This document shows positions 28,067 to 37,049 of a stretch of 64,000 bases of DNA, in pieces. Within the stretch, counting starts at the first letter, position 1; each line of letters opens with the position of its first letter. Source of the stretch: Williamsia maris. GTDB taxonomy: Bacteria > Actinomycetota > Actinomycetes > Mycobacteriales > Mycobacteriaceae. A model generated the notes under the pieces. That model ran no database searches and had not been told where the DNA came from. It worked only from the letters and a program-made list of their open reading frames with translations. The stretch is taken from assembly GCF_024171815.1 (NCBI RefSeq), contig NZ_JAMTCJ010000001.1:62001-126000 (forward strand), given 5' to 3'. The translations under genes and the position numbers were made by a program.

Positions 28067-28717
28067 ATGTACCCGAACGATCCTCGAGACCCGCGCACAC
28101 GAGCGTACGAACAGCAGCCCTACCAAGACCAGTACGGCAACGACCAGTACGGCCAGGCCCAGTACGGCAAGGACTCCTACGCCGGAGATCGCTATGCGGC
28201 CGACAACTACTACGACGACCGTCGCCGGACCGCCGATCCCTATCAGGCGCCTGCCGCCGAGCGGTCCCGGTCACGCGCCCCCAAGCCGCCGCGTCGCGGA
28301 CCCCGCATCAACGCCGGCCTGTTCGCGGGCGGCGTACTGGCCACCGCGGTCGTGACCGCGCTCGCGGCCTGGCTGGTCGCCTGGATCATCCGCGTCATCA
28401 GCCAGCGGATCACCGAGACCGGCAAGCTCGGGGTCTGGAACCCCGTCGCGCAGGACGAGTACTGGTTCGCCGTCGTCGGGGCGCTGTGCGCGCTGCTCGC
28501 GGGTGCGCTCTGGTACGTGCTGCAGCTGACGACACCGTCGCCGGATCAGTTCTTCGGGTGGATCGTGGGTCTGCTCATCGTCGCGGCCGTATTGCTGCCG
28601 TTGCTGCTCTCACAGGAGTGGACCTCGGCGATCGGCACCGCGGTGATGCACCTCGTGATCGGCCTGCCGATCCTGTTCCTCGTCCGTGCGATGGGCTCGA
28701 AGAGCCTCGAGTACTAG
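28067..28717 (+). CDS. Membrane protein with Tyr/Gln-rich N-terminal repeats
   Basis: The start is the ATG at 28067, with AAAGGGAGG five bases upstream, giving 216 residues. The first 65 residues are hydrophilic with repeated QYGN/QYGQ/QYGK units and many Asp/Tyr, then Arg/Pro-rich sequence. Four membrane helices follow (NAGLFAGGVLATAVVTAL and three more). I do not recognise a named function. Its TAG stop shares the four bases CTAG with the stop of birA on the other strand. Confidence 0.75.
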   Translation: MYPNDPRDPRTRAYEQQPYQDQYGNDQYGQAQYGKDSYAGDRYAADNYYDDRRRTADPYQAPAAERSRSRAPKPPRRGPRINAGLFAGGVLATAVVTALAAWLVAWIIRVISQRITETGKLGVWNPVAQDEYWFAVVGALCALLAGALWYVLQLTTPSPDQFFGWIVGLLIVAAVLLPLLLSQEWTSAIGTAVMHLVIGLPILFLVRAMGSKSLEY

Positions 28718-29526
28718 TCGGTCCGGATCGCCCGGAGATGAGTGACGTCGCCGGCGGCCAGCGCGGTGGGGTGATCCGCCCCGTCGGCCAGCACGACGAT
28801 CCGACCGAACTCGTCGACGTCACGGGCGATCCCGACGATCGACCGGTCCCCCGGTAGTTCCATCCGGACCCGGGCGCCGATGGTGGCGCACACCTCGCGA
28901 TAGGCCGCGGTCAGGGCGGCGATGTCGTCCGGCCACGACCGCACCCCCTCGGCGAGTTCGGCGAGCACCGCGCCGGCGAGCGCGGATCGGTCCACCGGGG
29001 TGTCGGTGTGCAGGTTCAGCGACGTCGCCGTGGGTACCGGTAGGTCGGCGACCTGCAGACCGGTGTTGATGCCGAGCCCGATGACCACCGCCGGATGGGT
29101 GCCGTGCGCCAACTCGGCGAGGATGCCCGCGACCTTCGACCCGTCCACCAGCACGTCGTTCGGCCACTTGAGCACGGCGTCGACCCCGGTGACCGTCCGG
29201 ATAGCGCGCACCGCGGCGACTCCGGTCAGCAGGGGCAGCCATCCGAGGACCCCGGCGGCCGCCGCCCCGCCGGAGCCGACCGCCGCCGACATCGCCAACT
29301 GCGCGCCCGGTGGGGACGACCAGACACGTCCGTGACGTCCGCGCCCGGACACCTGGTGGTCGGCGATGAGCACCTGTCCGACGGCGTCGGTGTCGACACA
29401 TCGAGCCACCAGATCGGCGTTGGTCGACCCCGTCTGCGCCACCACCTCGATCGAACGCCACGACGGCCCCGCCGCCCGACCGATCAGTTCCGGGTCGAGG
29501 GCGCGGGGATCGGGGTGCGACGTCAT
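28714..29526 (-). CDS. birA: Biotin--[acetyl-CoA-carboxylase] ligase BirA
   Basis: The 270-residue monofunctional ligase (no DNA-binding domain) shows the biotin/ATP-binding loop SGRGRHGRVWSSPPGAQL, KWPNDVLVDGSKVAGIL and GLGINTG, plus a C-terminal SH3-like segment. It attaches biotin to the carrier Lys of biotin-dependent carboxylases; the obvious client is AccA3 in this window. It is divergent from accD5 and convergent with the membrane protein, with overlapping stop codons. Confidence 0.92.
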   Translation of the reverse strand: MTSHPDPRALDPELIGRAAGPSWRSIEVVAQTGSTNADLVARCVDTDAVGQVLIADHQVSGRGRHGRVWSSPPGAQLAMSAAVGSGGAAAAGVLGWLPLLTGVAAVRAIRTVTGVDAVLKWPNDVLVDGSKVAGILAELAHGTHPAVVIGLGINTGLQVADLPVPTATSLNLHTDTPVDRSALAGAVLAELAEGVRSWPDDIAALTAAYREVCATIGARVRMELPGDRSIVGIARDVDEFGRIVVLADGADHPTALAAGDVTHLRAIRTD

Positions 29527-29615
29527 GCGGTCAGCGTAGGGCCGTCACCGACGCCGCCGGACGGCCCGGATCGGCAAACATGAGACAACACTCAGGTTGG
29601 GCCGGTAGGCACGAC

Positions 29616-29636
29616 CGAGCGCACGCTCGTTAGCAT
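29616..29636 (+). promoter_or_regulatory. accD5 promoter with palindromic candidate operator
   Basis: A TAGCAT -10 box (29631-29636) lies seven bases before the accD5 ATG, so the message is probably leaderless. Immediately upstream is a 14-base perfect palindrome CGAGCGCACGCTCG (29616-29629) that overlaps the spacer and could be a repressor site. The regulator is unknown. Confidence 0.45.
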
Positions 29637-29643
29637 CGATGCC

Positions 29644-31272
29644 ATGACAACAGCCTCGCGCGACGCAGACAGCGCGCCAGACATCCACACCACCGCCGGA
29701 AAGCTCGCTGACCTGCGTGGTCGCCTGGCCGAGGCAGAGCATCCCGTCGGCGAGGACGCGGTCGAGAAGACCCACGCGAAGGGAAAGCTCACCGCGCGCG
29801 AGCGGATCACCCATCTGCTCGACGAGGGGTCGTTCGTCGAACTCGACGCACTCGCCCGCCACCGCAGCACGAATTTCGGATTGGCCGAGCGCCGCCCGGT
29901 CGGCGACGGCGTGGTCACCGGATACGGCACCGTCGACGGCCGCGAGGTCTGCGTGTTCAGCCAGGACTCCACCGTCTTCGGCGGCAGCCTCGGCGAGGTC
30001 TACGGCGAGAAGATCGTCAAGGTGATGGACCTGGCGATCAAGACCGGCCGGCCGCTGATCGGCATCAACGACGGTGCAGGCGCCCGCATCCAGGAGGGTG
30101 TCGTCTCGCTGGGGCTGTACGGCGAGATCTTCCACCGCAACGTCCGTGCCTCGGGTGTCATCCCGCAGATCTCGCTGATCCTCGGTGCGGCCGCGGGCGG
30201 ACACGTCTACTCCCCCGCCCTCACCGACTTCGTCGTGATGGTCGACAAGACGAGCCAGATGTTCATCACCGGCCCCGACGTGATCAAGACCGTCACCGGC
30301 GAGGACGTCACGATGGAAGACCTCGGCGGCGCGCAGACGCACATGTCGAAGTCCGGTACCGCGCACTACGTCGCCACCGACGAGGAGGACGCCCTCGACT
30401 ACGTCAAGGACCTCCTCGGTTATCTGCCGAGCAACAACCGCGCCGAGGCGCCCCGTCTCCCGGTCGCCGTTCCCGCGGCCGGCTCGATCGAGGACACCCT
30501 GACCGACGAGGACCTCGAGCTCGACACCCTCATCCCGGATTCGCCCAACCAGCCCTACGACATGCACGAGGTCATCGCGCGGATCCTCGACGACGACGAG
30601 TTCCTCGAGGTGCAGTCCGGCTACGCCGGGAACGTCATCGTCGGATTCGGCCGCGTCGACGGTCGCAGCGTGGGCATCGTGGCGAACCAGCCCACGCAGT
30701 TCGCCGGGTGTCTCGACATCAACGCCTCGGAGAAGGCGGCGCGGTTCGTCCGCACCTGCGACTGCTTCAACATCCCGATCGTCACCCTGGTCGACGTGCC
30801 CGGCTTCCTGCCCGGCACCGAGCAGGAATACAACGGCATCATCCGACGGGGCGCGAAGCTGCTGTACGCGTACGGCGAGGCCACCGTCGGCAAGATCACC
30901 GTCATCACCCGCAAGGCGTACGGCGGCGCGTACGACGTCATGGGGTCCAAGCACATGGGCGCCGACGTCAACCTCGCGTGGCCCACCGCCCAGATCGCCG
31001 TGATGGGCGCCTCGGGTGCGGTCGGTTTCGTCTACCGCGGCAAGCTCAAGGAGGCCGCGGCCAACGGCGAGGACGTCGACGCCCTGCGCCTCGAGCTGCA
31101 GCAGGAGTACGAGGACACGCTGGTCAACCCGTACGTCGCCGCCGAGCGCGGCTACGTCGACGCGGTCATCCCGCCGTCGCACACCCGCGGACAGATCGCG
31201 ACCGCGCTCAAACTGCTCGAGCGCAAGATGGTCACCGTCCCGCCCAAGAAGCACGGGAACATCCCGCTGTGA
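29644..31272 (+). CDS. accD5: Propionyl/acyl-CoA carboxylase beta subunit AccD5
   Basis: The 542-residue carboxyltransferase shows the two-domain crotonase-like layout: an N-terminal half with [20 protein letters not shown] and [16 protein letters not shown], and a C-terminal half with [15 protein letters not shown] and [19 protein letters not shown]. It transfers the carboxyl group from biotin to propionyl-CoA or acetyl-CoA, making methylmalonyl- or malonyl-CoA. Partners are AccA3 and the epsilon subunit AccE5 encoded immediately downstream with a GTGA overlap. Confidence 0.95.
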   Translation: MTTASRDADSAPDIHTTAGKLADLRGRLAEAEHPVGEDAVEKTHAKGKLTARERITHLLDEGSFVELDALARHRSTNFGLAERRPVGDGVVTGYGTVDGREVCVFSQDSTVFGGSLGEVYGEKIVKVMDLAIKTGRPLIGINDGAGARIQEGVVSLGLYGEIFHRNVRASGVIPQISLILGAAAGGHVYSPALTDFVVMVDKTSQMFITGPDVIKTVTGEDVTMEDLGGAQTHMSKSGTAHYVATDEEDALDYVKDLLGYLPSNNRAEAPRLPVAVPAAGSIEDTLTDEDLELDTLIPDSPNQPYDMHEVIARILDDDEFLEVQSGYAGNVIVGFGRVDGRSVGIVANQPTQFAGCLDINASEKAARFVRTCDCFNIPIVTLVDVPGFLPGTEQEYNGIIRRGAKLLYAYGEATVGKITVITRKAYGGAYDVMGSKHMGADVNLAWPTAQIAVMGASGAVGFVYRGKLKEAAANGEDVDALRLELQQEYEDTLVNPYVAAERGYVDAVIPPSHTRGQIATALKLLERKMVTVPPKKHGNIPL

Positions 31273-31529
31273 CCGCGGCGGACGACGAACAGACCACCGC
31301 ATCCGAGGCCGACGCGACAACGCAGTCCGCGCCGGTGTTCCGGATCGTGAAGGGGAACCCCTCCGACGAGGACGTGGCGAGCATCGTGGCCGTGTTGGCC
31401 GCCGCGACCGGCTCGGGCGAGGCGCCCGCCTCTGGTCCGCGCGACCTGTGGGGCACCCCGACCGACCGGCTCCGTCCCGCGGAGCCGCTCGCGCCCCTGA
31501 ACTTCGTCAACCTGAGGTTCGGTTACTGA
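31269..31529 (+). CDS. accE5: Acyl-CoA carboxylase epsilon subunit AccE5
   Basis: An 86-residue protein starting at GTG 31269, overlapping the accD5 stop. The conserved core is [20 protein letters not shown], followed by [12 protein letters not shown], as in actinobacterial AccE epsilon subunits. It stimulates and stabilises the AccD5-AccA3 complex. The N-terminal 20 residues are acidic and Thr-rich. Its TGA lies 14 bases before the first plausible start of maf. Confidence 0.88.
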   Translation: MTAADDEQTTASEADATTQSAPVFRIVKGNPSDEDVASIVAVLAAATGSGEAPASGPRDLWGTPTDRLRPAEPLAPLNFVNLRFGY

Positions 31530-31542
31530 GTCGTCGACGCCG

Positions 31543-32175
31543 ATCCAGGTCGTCCTCGGATCGGCGTCGCCGGCCCGACTGAAGGTGTTGCGGGCGGCCG
31601 GGATCGCACCGGTCGTCCGTGTCTCCGATGTCGACGAGGACGCCGTCGCGGCGGGTCTCGGTGTCGATGCGCATCCCGAACAGGTCGTCGCCGCGCTCGC
31701 CGCGGCCAAGGCGCAGGCGGTCCGTGCCACCGTCGCAGACGATCCGGAGATCGCCGCCGACGTCGTCGTGATCGGCTGCGACTCGATGCTTCTCGTCGAC
31801 GGCCGGCTGACCGGCAAGCCGCACACCGCCGATGTCGCACGCGCGCAGTGGATGTCGGTGCGGGGACGGTCGGCGCAGCTGCTCACGGGCCACTGCGTCA
31901 TCCGGGTGACCCCGGGATCACCGGACGGCCACGCGCAGGCGGTGTCGTCCACGGTGGTGCGATTCGCCGATGTCGACGAGGCGACCATCGACGCCTACGT
32001 CGCCTCGGGTGAACCGCTCGAGGTCGCGGGCGGGTTCACGCTCGACGGTCTGGGCGGGTGGCTGATCGAGGGCATCGACGGCGACCCCTCCTCGGTCATC
32101 GGTATCGGCCTCCCGCTCGTCCGACGACTGCTCGCCGAACTCGACGTACATCTGTCCGAGCTCTGGACCCACTGA
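31543..32175 (+). CDS. maf: Maf-like nucleotide pyrophosphatase, apparent non-AUG start
   Basis: The conserved Maf N-terminal motif [10 protein letters not shown] is encoded at 31555-31584, but no ATG, GTG or TTG precedes it in frame back to a TGA at 31513. The first canonical start, GTG at 31585, would delete the motif, which lines the active site. I place the start at the ATC at 31543 (210 residues), which aligns to within one residue with the start I recall for the mycobacterial protein; this is inference. Further Maf features are [26 protein letters not shown] and [20 protein letters not shown]. Maf proteins hydrolyse non-canonical or house-cleaning NTPs and affect septation. It follows accE5 in the mycobacterial order and is the last conserved gene before the glycolipid locus. 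Confidence 0.8.
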   Translation: MQVVLGSASPARLKVLRAAGIAPVVRVSDVDEDAVAAGLGVDAHPEQVVAALAAAKAQAVRATVADDPEIAADVVVIGCDSMLLVDGRLTGKPHTADVARAQWMSVRGRSAQLLTGHCVIRVTPGSPDGHAQAVSSTVVRFADVDEATIDAYVASGEPLEVAGGFTLDGLGGWLIEGIDGDPSSVIGIGLPLVRRLLAELDVHLSELWTH

Positions 32176-32232
32176 GCGTCCCCCGGCCGCGTCGGTGATG
32201 TGGCGCACGGTGCGCATGGGCGTGGGCCGCTA

Positions 32233-32238
32233 GCCTGT
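32233..32238 (+). promoter_or_regulatory. -10-like box before the first ABC exporter
   Basis: TAGCCT lies about 67 bases upstream of the ATPase start, after a short hairpin-like sequence (GCGCACGGTGCGC, 32202-32214) that may terminate the maf transcript. It marks the likely promoter at the left edge of the inserted glycolipid locus. No clear -35 box. Confidence 0.35.
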
Positions 32239-32304
32239 GTCGGTGAGATCAGCAGCGAGCGCACAATTCGGCCCGATGCCGACCATCGCGGGGGAAAGCG
32301 AGTC

Positions 32305-33453
32305 ATGACCGAACAGCGTCTCGGACGACATTCTCGACGCGACGACGACGCGGCGGACACGTCCGACGGTTTCGTCTTCGCACCGCAGGAGACGTTCGCG
32401 CCCCCTGTCGCACCCGTGCGGCAGGCGCCCGCTCGACCGGCACCCGCTCGACCGGCACCCATGCGGCAGCCACCGATCGAGCAGGCTCCACCGAGGCGAC
32501 CCCGACCCGTCGGTCCGCTCGCCGTGGAGGTGTCCGGCCTCACCAAGACCTACGGCGAGCACCGGGTGGTCGACGATGTCGACTTCGTCGTGCCGGAGGG
32601 CACCGTGCTGGGCCTGCTGGGCCCCAACGGTGCGGGCAAGACGACCATCGTGCGGATGTTGGCCACACTGTTGCGGCCCGACGCCGGCCAGGTGCGGATC
32701 CTGGGCCGCGACGTGGCCAAGGACTCCACCGCCGTCCGCTCCCTGATCTCGCTCACCGGTCAGTACGCGTCGGTCGACAACGACCTCACCGCGCTGGAGA
32801 ACCTCGACATCTACGGTCGACTGCTCGGCCTGAAGGGATCGCAGGCCCGCGCGCGGGCACGTGAGCTGGTCGACCAGTTCGGTCTCGCCGACGCCGCGAC
32901 CCGCCCGGTGCAGGGATTCTCCGGCGGCATGCGCCGTCGCCTCGACCTCGCGGCGAGCATGATCCACCGCCCCGCACTGCTGTTCCTCGATGAACCCACC
33001 ACCGGGCTCGACCCCCGCACACGTACACAGCTGTGGGAGATCGTGCGCGACGTCGTCGCCGCCGGGACCACCGTCGTCCTCACCACCCAGTACCTCGACG
33101 AGGCGGACGCGCTCGCCGACCACCTCGTCGTCATCGACCACGGCCGCGTGGTCGGTCGCGGGACGCCCGAGACGCTCAAGCGGTCGGTCGGCAGCTTCTC
33201 GCTGTCCATCCGTCTCGCTGATCCCGGCAGCACGCAGGCCGCCGCCGCGACCATCCAGGAACTCCTCGGCCACTCGGTGGACATCGACCGCCGCACCGGT
33301 GAGCTCACCGCACCGGTCCCCGACTCCGCCCGCGCGGCACAGGTCATCGCGGCCCTGTCCGCACGCCGGATCACCGTCGGCGAGTTCGGCGTCCACTCGC
33401 CCTCGCTCGACGAGGTCTTCCTCGCCCTCACCGAAGACCGGAGCCAGAAATGA
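32305..33453 (+). CDS. DrrA-type ABC exporter ATPase, copy 1
   Basis: Start at ATG 32305 with GGGGGAAAG upstream; 382 residues. The first 72 residues are a low-complexity extension rich in Arg, Asp and then Ala-Pro-Arg (a repeated ARPAP). The ATPase domain follows with Walker A GPNGAGKTT (about residue 106), signature FSGGMRRRLDLAASM, Walker B LLFLDEPTTGLDP and a C-terminal DrrA-type domain. The family exports drugs and, in mycobacteria, PDIM-type lipids. It overlaps its permease (ATGA) and leads a run of same-strand genes. Copy 2 at 48520-49476 lacks the N-terminal extension. Confidence 0.9.
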   Translation: MTEQRLGRHSRRDDDAADTSDGFVFAPQETFAPPVAPVRQAPARPAPARPAPMRQPPIEQAPPRRPRPVGPLAVEVSGLTKTYGEHRVVDDVDFVVPEGTVLGLLGPNGAGKTTIVRMLATLLRPDAGQVRILGRDVAKDSTAVRSLISLTGQYASVDNDLTALENLDIYGRLLGLKGSQARARARELVDQFGLADAATRPVQGFSGGMRRRLDLAASMIHRPALLFLDEPTTGLDPRTRTQLWEIVRDVVAAGTTVVLTTQYLDEADALADHLVVIDHGRVVGRGTPETLKRSVGSFSLSIRLADPGSTQAAAATIQELLGHSVDIDRRTGELTAPVPDSARAAQVIAALSARRITVGEFGVHSPSLDEVFLALTEDRSQK

Positions 33454-34268
33454 CATCGACCGAGAACGTGTTCGCGGCGATCCCCACGGCGACGGTCACC
33501 GAGACCATCAGTGCGGGCAAGGCCGTCCGCGACACCGCCACGTTGGCGCGACGCGGCCTGCTCAAGTTCAAGCACTCCCCGCAGCTGTTGGTCGACGTCA
33601 TCATCGTGCCGATCATCTACACCGTGTTGTTCGGCAGCATCTTCGGCGGTGTCATCGCCGGCGACGTGACGACGTACCTCCCCACCCTGATCCCCGGCGT
33701 GCTGGTCAACGTGGCGATCACCTCGACCGTCGTCGTAGGCATCCAACTGCGTGAGGACATCGACAAGGGCATGCTCGATCGCTTCGTGTCGATGCCGATC
33801 TCGCGCATCGCACCGTTGGCGGGCGGACTGGTGGCCGCGAACCTGCGGTACCTGATCGCGGTGGTCATCACCGTCATCGCCGGCGTGGCGATGGGATACC
33901 GACCGGCGAGCCCGCTGGGGGTGCTCGCCTCGGCGGCCCTGGTCGTGTTCTCGGCGTTCGCGTTGAGCTGGGTGTTCGCCCTGATGGGGGTCGTACTGAC
34001 GAAAGCCTCGGCCGTGCAGGGTTTCTCAGCACTGCTGCTCACCATCCTGGGTTTCACGTCCAACGCGTTCGTCCCCACCAGCACCCTGCCCGGGTGGCTG
34101 CGGCCGATCGCCGAGGTCAACCCGCTCTCGCAGCTGATCTCCGCGGTGCGTCTGCTCTCCAACGAGGGACAGGTCGACCACCACCTCGTCTACTCGGTTC
34201 TCGGTTCGCTGCTGATCATGGCGATCGCGACACCGCTCACCGTGCGCATCTACCTGCGCAAGCTCTGA
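33450..34268 (+). CDS. DrrB-type ABC exporter permease, copy 1
   Basis: The 272-residue ABC-2 family permease has six predicted membrane segments, with FKHSPQLLVDVIIVPIIYTV at the first and the ABC-2 signature region DIDKGMLDRFVSMPISRIAPL between segments two and three. It should form the membrane channel for the ATPase encoded just upstream. It is clearly paralogous to the permease at 47708-48523 (shared FGSIFGGVIAGDVTTYLP-like and FALSWVFALMGVV-like stretches). The substrate is inferred to be a glycolipid from context. Confidence 0.88.
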   Translation: MTSTENVFAAIPTATVTETISAGKAVRDTATLARRGLLKFKHSPQLLVDVIIVPIIYTVLFGSIFGGVIAGDVTTYLPTLIPGVLVNVAITSTVVVGIQLREDIDKGMLDRFVSMPISRIAPLAGGLVAANLRYLIAVVITVIAGVAMGYRPASPLGVLASAALVVFSAFALSWVFALMGVVLTKASAVQGFSALLLTILGFTSNAFVPTSTLPGWLRPIAEVNPLSQLISAVRLLSNEGQVDHHLVYSVLGSLLIMAIATPLTVRIYLRKL

Positions 34269-34308
34269 CGAGCGCGCCCACCGACGCCCTCGACGCTGGA
34301 GGAACGAC

Positions 34309-35691
34309 GTGCCCGACCGCACACCACCCGTGCTGCGCACCACCGCCGACGACGACCTGTTCATCAGGATGGACCGCGCCCTGGGTGTGCCCGTCGTCAA
34401 CCAGATCGCCTGGCGTCTGACGTCGGCACCGGATGAGCGCGAGCTGGAGCAGCTGTTCGGTCGGTTGGCGTCGGGTCGGCTCGGACGGCTGCTCCGACGG
34501 ACCGGCCTCCCGCTCGTACGGGATCACTGGGTCGGCGCCGGGGCCGCGTCGGGCCGTCGGGTGGCCGACACCGAGCCCGTCGCCGAGGGAGCGGTGGTCG
34601 CGTGGATCGACGCGGCCGCGTCGCGACCGCTCGATCTGACCGAGGGCCCGGTCTGGGAACTCCGCTCGGCACCGCTGGCCTCCGGGGGCGCGGTCGTCTC
34701 GCTGTGCGTCGCGCACGCGGCCGGCGACGGCTCCGCGGTGATCGACGCCGTACGCGCCGCCCTCGACACCACCGCCGCCACCTCGTTCGCAGCCCGGTCG
34801 CCGGGGCTGATCGAACAGGCCGTCGACGCCGCGACGCAGGCAGGCGCCATCACCAGCAACCTCGTTGCCCTGGCGCGCGGCGCGATCTCCGCACGCACCG
34901 CCGGATCACCGTCCGACGGCAACGACGACCGCACCGGGCAGGCCCCGCTGTCGGCACGGACCAGCCGGGTGGTCCCCCGGGATCCCGACGCCGCGCCCGA
35001 CGACCACGTCGCGTTGGCCCCGGTGTGCATCGTCGGCGTCCCGACCGAGCAGTGGGCGGCGGTGGCCGCCGCGTCCGGCGGCTCGTCGAACACCCTGTTC
35101 ATCGCGATCGTGGTCGGGATGCTCGTCGCGGGTGGCCGTGCCGGTGACGACGACGTCGTCCGGATCTCGATCCCGATGTCGTTGCGCGGCGGCGTTCCCG
35201 ACGACCGGGCCAACGCCACGCTCGGTTTGTCGCTGGATGTCCCGGCCTCGGCGGCCCGCGACAAGGACCTGGCGACCATCCGCGCGTTGTCGAAGGACGT
35301 CTACGCCCAGCGCACCGCCCGCCCGGGCACGTTCGTGCGGCTGCAGCCGATGATGCAGGCCCTCGGCGACCGCGCCGTGGCCGCGCTGAGCAAGGGGGCG
35401 ACCACCCCGTTGGCACTCGCCTCGAACCTGGGCTCCCTCGACGACCACCTGGCCGGGCTCGGCGATCCCAACCGGGCCGACGGGATCGTGACCCGGTCGA
35501 CCACCCAGGCGATCAGCACGGCCCGTCTGCGGGAGCTGCGGGGCGGCCTGGCCGCCTGGGTCAACGACACCGGCCAGACCACGACGGTGTCGGTGATCGG
35601 GCTGGATCCCGACGGCCTGGGGCGCACCTCGCTGTCGCCGATCCTGCACGCCGAGCTGGCCCGATGGTCCCTGACACCGCGGGAGTGGTGA
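34309..35691 (+). CDS. WS/DGAT-like acyltransferase D1 (DDRANA family)
   Basis: The 460-residue protein starts at GTG with GGAGG seven bases upstream. It has a condensation/WS-DGAT-type active-site motif HAAGDG with His136 and Asp140, a later SLRGGVPDDRANATLGL and an ASNLGSL motif like the SNxxG of wax-ester synthase/diacylglycerol acyltransferases. It probably moves an acyl group onto a hydroxyl. The DDRANA motif is shared only with the proteins at 42650-44005 and 44049-45371, defining a three-member family in this locus. It is followed four bases later by a glycosyltransferase, so acylation and glycosylation are probably coupled. The donor and acceptor are unknown. Confidence 0.75.
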   Translation: MPDRTPPVLRTTADDDLFIRMDRALGVPVVNQIAWRLTSAPDERELEQLFGRLASGRLGRLLRRTGLPLVRDHWVGAGAASGRRVADTEPVAEGAVVAWIDAAASRPLDLTEGPVWELRSAPLASGGAVVSLCVAHAAGDGSAVIDAVRAALDTTAATSFAARSPGLIEQAVDAATQAGAITSNLVALARGAISARTAGSPSDGNDDRTGQAPLSARTSRVVPRDPDAAPDDHVALAPVCIVGVPTEQWAAVAAASGGSSNTLFIAIVVGMLVAGGRAGDDDVVRISIPMSLRGGVPDDRANATLGLSLDVPASAARDKDLATIRALSKDVYAQRTARPGTFVRLQPMMQALGDRAVAALSKGATTPLALASNLGSLDDHLAGLGDPNRADGIVTRSTTQAISTARLRELRGGLAAWVNDTGQTTTVSVIGLDPDGLGRTSLSPILHAELARWSLTPREW

Positions 35692-35695
35692 TCGG

Positions 35696-36967
35696 ATGAG
35701 ACTCGCGCTGGCGCTCAACGGCAGTCGGGGTGACGTCCAGCCGGGCATCGCCGTGGCTCTGGAGATGACGTCGCGGGGCCACGAGGTGGTCGTCGGCGTC
35801 CCGGAGAACCTCGTCGACTTCGCCCGCGGCCACGGTGTCGACGCGCAGATGTTCGCCCCCGACACCGACGACCTCCTCAGGTCCCCGCTGATCAAACGCG
35901 ACCTGAAGTCACCGAACCCGCGCACCCGCGCACGAGCCATCCGCGAGGTCACCGAGTTCGGGGCGGCCACGATGGACGACCGACTGCTCGAGATGGCCGA
36001 CGGAGCAGACCTGGTCGTCACCGGACTGATGGGCCAGGAACGCGGTGCGACGGTCGCCGAGCACCGGGGCGCCCGGTTCGTTCCCCTGCACTACTGCCCC
36101 GTCCGGCCGAGCCGGAGCGTTCCGGTGCCTCTCGGACCACTCGCTGCGCTGCGTGCGGTACCGGTGCTCAGCGAGGCCGTCTGGCGACTCGTCGACCACG
36201 CCTTCTGGTGGGGTTCGGCGCGACGCGGTGATGTCGCCCTGCGACAGCGATTGGGCATGGCCCCCGCCTCCGGGCCGCTCGGCAACCGACTCCGCAGCGC
36301 CGACAGCCCGGAGATCCAGGCGTACGACCCCGGCCTGTTCCCGACGCTCGCCGCCGAGTGGGGGCCGCAGCGCCCCTTCACGGGGTTCGTGACACCGCCC
36401 GCACCCGCGCGCGATCATCCGAGCGCCGACGACACGGTGTCGACGTGGCTCGACCAGGGGCCGCCTCCGGTGTACGTCGGGTTCGGCAGCATGCCGCTGG
36501 CCGACGCCCCGACAACCTTCACCCATCTCGTCGAGACGATCCGTGCACAGGGACACCGCGTCCTGCTGTGCGCGGGACCGAACGCCGAGGCCGTCGCCGG
36601 GCGTCTCGACGGTCCCGAGGTGCTGGTGGTCGGCGCGGTCGACCACGGGCTCGTGCTGCCGCGATGCGTCGCCGCGGTCCACCACGGCGGCGCCGGCACC
36701 ACCGGGGCCTGCGCGCGGGCGGGTGTCCCCAGCTTGATCGCTGCGTTCAGCGCCGATCAACCGATGTGGGGTCGCGCGATCAGCGACGCCGGCCTGGGGG
36801 CCACGTGCGGGATCCGGCACGCCGACGACAACGACGTGCTGCCCGACCTGATCCGCCGGATTCTCGACCCGGGGACCGCGCAGCGGAGTCGTACATTTGC
36901 ACGACTAATGATCGACCCCGCGGACGCCATCACGGCAATAGCGGAAATACTCGAGCAGACGGTGTGA
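35696..36967 (+). CDS. GT1 glycosyltransferase of the mycobacterial Gtf type, copy 1
   Basis: The 423-residue protein has the N-terminal acceptor-domain signature LNGSRGDVQPGIAVALEM and NLVDFARGHGV, and the C-terminal donor-binding motif VHHGGAGTTGACARAGVPS followed by DQPMWG. These are hallmarks of the sterol-glucosyltransferase-like family that includes the Gtf enzymes of glycopeptidolipid and lipooligosaccharide synthesis. It would transfer a sugar to a lipid or glycolipid acceptor in the cytoplasm. Its paralogue is at 45411-46679. The 3-prime end is slightly AT-richer than the rest. Confidence 0.88.
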   Translation: MRLALALNGSRGDVQPGIAVALEMTSRGHEVVVGVPENLVDFARGHGVDAQMFAPDTDDLLRSPLIKRDLKSPNPRTRARAIREVTEFGAATMDDRLLEMADGADLVVTGLMGQERGATVAEHRGARFVPLHYCPVRPSRSVPVPLGPLAALRAVPVLSEAVWRLVDHAFWWGSARRGDVALRQRLGMAPASGPLGNRLRSADSPEIQAYDPGLFPTLAAEWGPQRPFTGFVTPPAPARDHPSADDTVSTWLDQGPPPVYVGFGSMPLADAPTTFTHLVETIRAQGHRVLLCAGPNAEAVAGRLDGPEVLVVGAVDHGLVLPRCVAAVHHGGAGTTGACARAGVPSLIAAFSADQPMWGRAISDAGLGATCGIRHADDNDVLPDLIRRILDPGTAQRSRTFARLMIDPADAITAIAEILEQTV

Positions 36968-37049
36968 CGTACCGTCCACCTCGGATCCTGAGATCGTGCG
37001 TTCGTATCGGTTATGCGAGACTGTGCCTCAACTCACGTAAGGACATTTG

